Shown here: piece by piece, positions 60,769 through 64,000 of the stretch
Numbering within the stretch: position 1 is the first letter of the stretch
Layout: every line of letters starts with the position of its first letter
Assembly: GCF_000758585.1 (NCBI RefSeq)
Contig: NZ_CP009281.1
Span: forward strand, 1,116,001-1,180,000
Length of the DNA: 64,000 nucleotides
Direction of reading: 5' to 3'
Source of the DNA: Paenibacillus sp. FSL R5-0345
Lineage (GTDB): Bacteria; Bacillota; Bacilli; Paenibacillales; Paenibacillaceae
Notes under the pieces: model-generated
What the model was told of the DNA's origin: nothing
Database searches by the model: none
What the model saw: the letters and a program-made list of their open reading frames with translations, nothing else
Program-made: the position numbers and the translations under genes

Positions 60769-61986
60769 TTATGCGCCAGGCGAATGAATACTATTAGTCA
60801 CTTGTTTGCTGCCCTTCATGAGGAACAAGCAGACAAGAGCAACCGCCATACTAATCGCCGCCACGTAGAACAGGATCGAGTAATCAAAGATATCAATCAT
60901 AAGTCCCAGTAGTGGAGGCGAACTGATGGCAGCCAGAGAAGAGACCAGATAATACATCCCTGTTCGTGTGCCAATACTTTCTTCTGTTCCTGTTGCCACA
61001 ACATAAGGATAGGAATTGATATTAATGCAAGCCCAGAAGACTCCACCCAGCAACAGTAATCCACGAAGGAGCAAAAGGTCCTTTGCAAAACCGACAAGAG
61101 CAAAGATGGTCATTAGTCCGCATACGCCGATGATGATCATCTTTTTCTTTCCGAATCTTCCGCCCAGCCAGCCGCTCGGTATGGCGAACAGCACAAAAGC
61201 TAAAGAGAAGAAGGTGAGCGAGAAAGAAGCCGCTTGTTCACTAAGACCGAGATGATGTTTGCCATATAAGGTAAACAGTGTCTCAACGCCTTGATAAGCT
61301 ACGAACCAGAAGAAAATCGCCGCTAGCAAAAATACTGTTGTACGGTCAAGCTGACTTCGAAAGGAAATACGTGAGGGCTTGGTGGCAGTAACAGCTTCTG
61401 AAGGAAGCTTCATTTGTACGTTTACGCCATCCCGATTTTCTTTTATGAAGCGTGATACGATAAACAGACATAACAAGGTAATCAGTCCAGCAACGATAAA
61501 CGGAAGCGCTGGATTTGATTTATACAGGATCGAACCTACGCCGAAAGCGAGTATAGAACCGAACCCACCCATGAAATTAATCAGCCCGTTTGCCTTCGTA
61601 CGCTGTTCTTCAGGTGTAATATCCGGCATAAGGGCGACGGTTGGTGAACGGTATAAGCTCATGGCCAGATTCATCAGCATCATAAACAACAGAAGTGTAA
61701 ATAGTCCGGTATGGAACGGAATCAGCATGGTTAGCACGGCAGCGAAAGGCATACCGATCATAAGATAAGGCATTCTGCGTCCAAAAGGTGAGGTAGTGCG
61801 GTCACTGCGGTTGCCGATCCAAGGCTGCAGGAATAAGGCAAAGTAATTATCAATCGTCATCAAGAAGCTGATAAGTGCCACACTATGTACGTATTTTTCT
61901 AGAAAAAAGGGTACAAATGCGTTATACAGACTCCACGTAATGCTGATGCTGAAAAAGCCGAATCCGAGCAACCAGACTTTTTTCAC
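60769..61986 (-). CDS. SLC45/GPH-like MFS sugar transporter
   Basis: 405 residues and twelve helices. The loop after helix 2, QPWIGNRSDRTTSPFGRRMPYLMIG, is the mark of the SLC45/GPH (sucrose, melibiose) group, and MSLYRSPTVALMPDITPEEQRTKANGLINFMGG follows. It lies 17 bp downstream of a glycerophosphodiesterase gene, so the operon could import a glycerol-linked or sugar-linked compound for that enzyme. GGGAGTG precedes the ATG. Confidence 0.87.
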   Translation of the reverse strand: MKKVWLLGFGFFSISITWSLYNAFVPFFLEKYVHSVALISFLMTIDNYFALFLQPWIGNRSDRTTSPFGRRMPYLMIGMPFAAVLTMLIPFHTGLFTLLLFMMLMNLAMSLYRSPTVALMPDITPEEQRTKANGLINFMGGFGSILAFGVGSILYKSNPALPFIVAGLITLLCLFIVSRFIKENRDGVNVQMKLPSEAVTATKPSRISFRSQLDRTTVFLLAAIFFWFVAYQGVETLFTLYGKHHLGLSEQAASFSLTFFSLAFVLFAIPSGWLGGRFGKKKMIIIGVCGLMTIFALVGFAKDLLLLRGLLLLGGVFWACININSYPYVVATGTEESIGTRTGMYYLVSSLAAISSPPLLGLMIDIFDYSILFYVAAISMAVALVCLFLMKGSKQVTNSIHSPGA

Positions 61987-62003
61987 ACAGTCACACTCCC
62001 TTA

Positions 62004-62732
62004 TTATTTAGCTAGAAGCCCAGCCAGCACATCTGGATGATCTGTAATAATACCTGATACTCCAGCTTCGATTAAAGCCTTCATCCGCTCTGGATCATTA
62101 ACAGTCCAAGGATGATAAGCGATGCCATGTTTAGCTGCTTCTTCGACAAATTCAGGAAGTACCGCTTGATGATAAGCATGTAGTGCGTTTGCGCCAAGCG
62201 TAGCTGCATAATCCCAAGGACGATACAGACCTTCCCCGTATAGAATTCCTGTCTTGATCTCAGGTGCGATCGTTTTACTGTGAGCTAGTGAATAATGGTT
62301 GAAGCTCGAAAAAATCACGCGATCGCTCATCTTGAAATCCCGTACAGCCGCGATAACCTTTTCCTCCATACCCGGGTAAAAGAAAGTACCATTTTTAAAC
62401 TCGATATTTAGTACTGTATCTCGTCCTTGCAGCAGATCTAACAAATCCTCCAGCATCGGAATGCGCTCAGCTTTAAATTCGGGACTGAACCAAGAGCCCG
62501 CGTCCACTTCCAAAATTTCTGCAAGGGTCTTATCCTTCACATAGCCGCTTCCGCTTGTCGTACGGTTTAGAGTTTCATCATGAATAAGAACAAGTCCGCC
62601 ATCTTTGGTCATTTGTACATCGGTTTCAATACCGGTTGCACCTAACTCAAGACCTTTGCGGAACGCTGCCATAGTATTTTCCGGACACACTGCCGATGCG
62701 CCGCGATGCGCAAAATTAATAATGTTTTTCAT
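62004..62732 (-). CDS. Glycerophosphodiester phosphodiesterase, cytoplasmic (UgpQ type)
   Basis: 242 residues. Catalytic and metal residues of the GDPD barrel are present: FAHRGASAVCPENTMAAF, ETDVQMTKDGGLVLIHDETLNRTTSG, and LNIEFKN. There is no signal peptide, so it acts inside the cell and makes sn-glycerol 3-phosphate and an alcohol. GGAGGG precedes the ATG. It is transcribed with the SLC45-type transporter. Confidence 0.92.
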   Translation of the reverse strand: MKNIINFAHRGASAVCPENTMAAFRKGLELGATGIETDVQMTKDGGLVLIHDETLNRTTSGSGYVKDKTLAEILEVDAGSWFSPEFKAERIPMLEDLLDLLQGRDTVLNIEFKNGTFFYPGMEEKVIAAVRDFKMSDRVIFSSFNHYSLAHSKTIAPEIKTGILYGEGLYRPWDYAATLGANALHAYHQAVLPEFVEEAAKHGIAYHPWTVNDPERMKALIEAGVSGIITDHPDVLAGLLAK

Positions 62733-62810
62733 CAGCTATTCATCCCTCCAACTAAGTGTTTGCTGTCGCCCTGTAGACGAGGGCTACTGTTCATATTCCA
62801 CACAGAGTAA

Positions 62811-62850
62811 AGAAACCCTGTTAAGAAATGCTGACAGGGTTCTTTTTCTT
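62811..62850 (-). terminator. Terminator of the radical-SAM gene pair
   Basis: AACCCTGT pairs with ACAGGGTT. On the minus strand TTTCTTTA follows; on the plus strand TTTTTCTT follows, so it may work both ways. Confidence 0.75.
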
Positions 62851-62889
62851 GAAATTTAACACACAGTTAACCGTACTGTTGTTTTCGGT

Positions 62890-63756
62890 TCAATGGTTCA
62901 TAGCGCCATAAGGGATTCGTTCCAGCAGACCTGATCCATAGATGTTTTGCAGCTTCAGCTCTGGCATATGAATATAACCGATATAACAGTCGCACACCTT
63001 CATTCGGCAGCTTCTTATAGCGGATAGACCCTCCAAGCCATCGCGGTAGAGATTGCCAATAACACCTCTGTCCTTATAACAGCGTTTCACCAGTCCAGCA
63101 CCTTGTACATAAAAGACTTCATTACCAGCATTGCAGGTTTGACCAAGACTTTCGTAATCCATAGCATTCACAGCAAAATGCGGATCAATCTTGCTCAGAA
63201 AGGAAAGATCCTCGGCTGTATAGTAATCCGGTTTATCTTTATAAGCATTGACCCACAGATATACACGCTCCGGTAATGCTGCGCGAAGCGAAGCTATCGC
63301 TGGAAAGGCGCTGCGAATCCCAACGCTCCCTACACTGAAGGGCACTTCATTCTCGTACAAGGTCATGCATTGCGTTAGAAACTTATCCTCGCTCACTTGC
63401 CCGGGGTGGTAAGTAGCCCAAAAGGCAACCTTGCTTCGATTCAGCTTTTGGACGAAATCAAGATTTGCCGAAAGGTTCGTTTGAATCGCTACCTTCTCCA
63501 CATGCTCCATATTGGAGAGCGTGATCATCGCTTCTTTGTACCAGCGGTGAATCAGTCCTTCGCCGTAAGGATTGAAAAAGATAGACAGCCGATGACCCGC
63601 TGCACCTTGCAAAGAGGCCCACTCGACAAAGGTCTCCAGACCTTGTCGATCCTTCGCGAGAGTAGCTGCGCTGTCTCTTGTTTTGCCGAAAGGGCAGTAC
63701 GGGCAGTCATAGTTGCAGGAGGTGAGAGAGCCGCGGTAGTAGAGGACCGCATTCAT
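62890..63756 (-). CDS. STM4011-type radical SAM protein
   Basis: 288 residues. The radical-SAM cluster motif CNYDCPYC (Cys-X3-Cys-X2-Cys) starts near residue 14. A second Cys-rich end, RCYKDRGVIGNLYRDGLEGLSAIRSCRMKVCDCYIGYIHM, could hold an auxiliary iron-sulfur cluster. The frame opens at 63807, but ATG 63756 overlaps the stop of the upstream gene (ATGA), so I use it. It matches the family I know as STM4011, encoded with STM4012 (HemN-like radical SAM) and STM4013-4015 in scattered genomes. The product of this cluster is unknown. Confidence 0.8.
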   Translation of the reverse strand: MNAVLYYRGSLTSCNYDCPYCPFGKTRDSAATLAKDRQGLETFVEWASLQGAAGHRLSIFFNPYGEGLIHRWYKEAMITLSNMEHVEKVAIQTNLSANLDFVQKLNRSKVAFWATYHPGQVSEDKFLTQCMTLYENEVPFSVGSVGIRSAFPAIASLRAALPERVYLWVNAYKDKPDYYTAEDLSFLSKIDPHFAVNAMDYESLGQTCNAGNEVFYVQGAGLVKRCYKDRGVIGNLYRDGLEGLSAIRSCRMKVCDCYIGYIHMPELKLQNIYGSGLLERIPYGAMNH

Positions 63757-64000
63757 GGCAATACGAACCTTTCCATCTGCGCTCGAATCTCTCCTGAAAT
63801 AAACCAATCACCGATGGAATCGGAGTAGCCCATACCTTCGGTAGTAAGGTGCAGTACGCCGTCTGCTTCCTTCCCTAAGCCGGTATGAAGCAGGCGCGAC
63901 AGTTCAGGATAATCATCCCAGAGTGAATTTCCGAAGCGCAGGTTGTAATCTTCAATCCTCAGACCTTCGCTATGTAAAATCGCCTTCAGAATAAAGCGGC
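63753..64000 (-). CDS. STM4012-type radical SAM protein, 3' end only
   Basis: The frame is open from the window edge and ends with TGA at 63753-63755, leaving 81 codons of the C terminus. It reads LRIEDYNLRFGNSLWDDYP, LLHTGLGKEADGVLHLTTEGMGYSDSIGDWFIS and ends MERFVLP. The TEGMGYSDxIGxW text is that of the C-terminal region of the HemN/coproporphyrinogen-oxidase-like STM4012 family. It overlaps the STM4011-like start by 4 bp, so the two radical-SAM proteins are translationally coupled. Confidence 0.75.
   Translation of the reverse strand, partial: RFILKAILHSEGLRIEDYNLRFGNSLWDDYPELSRLLHTGLGKEADGVLHLTTEGMGYSDSIGDWFISGEIRAQMERFVLP

Overview
The window reads as chromosome of a spore-former of the Paenibacillus type (Bacillota). 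Gene order and protein types are Bacillus-like: ccpN-yqfL (ppsR), MhqO-type dioxygenase, M3 oligoendopeptidase, MocR regulators, GH112 phosphorylase. Shine-Dalgarno sequences are strong, TTG and GTG starts are frequent, intrinsic terminators are abundant and the DNA is moderately AT-rich. I saw no rRNA, tRNA, CRISPR array, prophage or insertion sequence. Both ends cut a gene.

Layout. 1-3543: end of an NCS1 permease, a DUF917 protein and a hydantoinase-type ATPase, in one overlapping operon. 3.7-13.2 kb: an MFS exporter, an AraC regulator divergent from a sugar ABC operon (lipoprotein, two permeases, a 55-residue membrane protein, GH112 galacto-N-biose/lacto-N-biose phosphorylase), and a CynX-type transporter. 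13.4-25.7 kb: a nitrogen-salvage locus with a PucR regulator divergent from DUF2877, FdrA and DUF1116 proteins (AllH, AllF, AllG of E. coli oxamate carbamoyltransferase), an ankyrin-TPR protein, carbamate kinase, a second NCS1 permease, a CDA-type deaminase and, beyond an inverted esterase gene, an M20 allantoate/N-carbamoyl amidohydrolase. Together these suggest import, deamination, release or transfer of a carbamoyl group, and ATP from carbamoyl phosphate. 25.8-34.1 kb: an electrophile/quinone-type detoxification region (VOC dioxygenase, flavin proteins, TetR and MarR regulators, oxidoreductases, esterase, MFS), tied together by shared palindromic operators.

34.1-41.5 kb: two tandem repeats that look like small-RNA genes, an oligopeptidase, and a phosphorus-scavenging pair (5'-nucleotidase divergent from phnDCEE) with a good PhoP box between them. 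41.6-48 kb: ZIP transporter, aldo/keto reductase, AraC regulator, stress protein, and a gluconeogenesis cluster ccpN-ppsR-glpX. 48.1-54.2 kb: an EamA exporter divergent from a MocR regulator with a direct-repeat operator, a TIMP/NTR-like surface protein, and a feoA/feoB locus in which feoB is split in two and its GTPase half carries a frameshift. 54.4-64 kb: SRPBCC and WYL proteins, GNAT, a phosphodiester-glycosidase surface protein, phosphatase, GGDEF protein, SLC45-type transporter with a glycerophosphodiesterase, and the start of an STM4011/STM4012 radical-SAM cluster.

Intergenic DNA carries several dispersed repeat families: a roughly 100-bp nested-hairpin element (two copies), a TTGTACA-N3-TGCAA element (six copies), an AGGGAGGTTTTCCCT array (four copies) and a 14-copy GAAGCC microsatellite. 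The strongest candidates for undescribed biology are the tandem C-rich sRNA pair, the ankyrin-TPR protein inside the carbamoyltransferase operon, and the radical-SAM cluster at the right edge.
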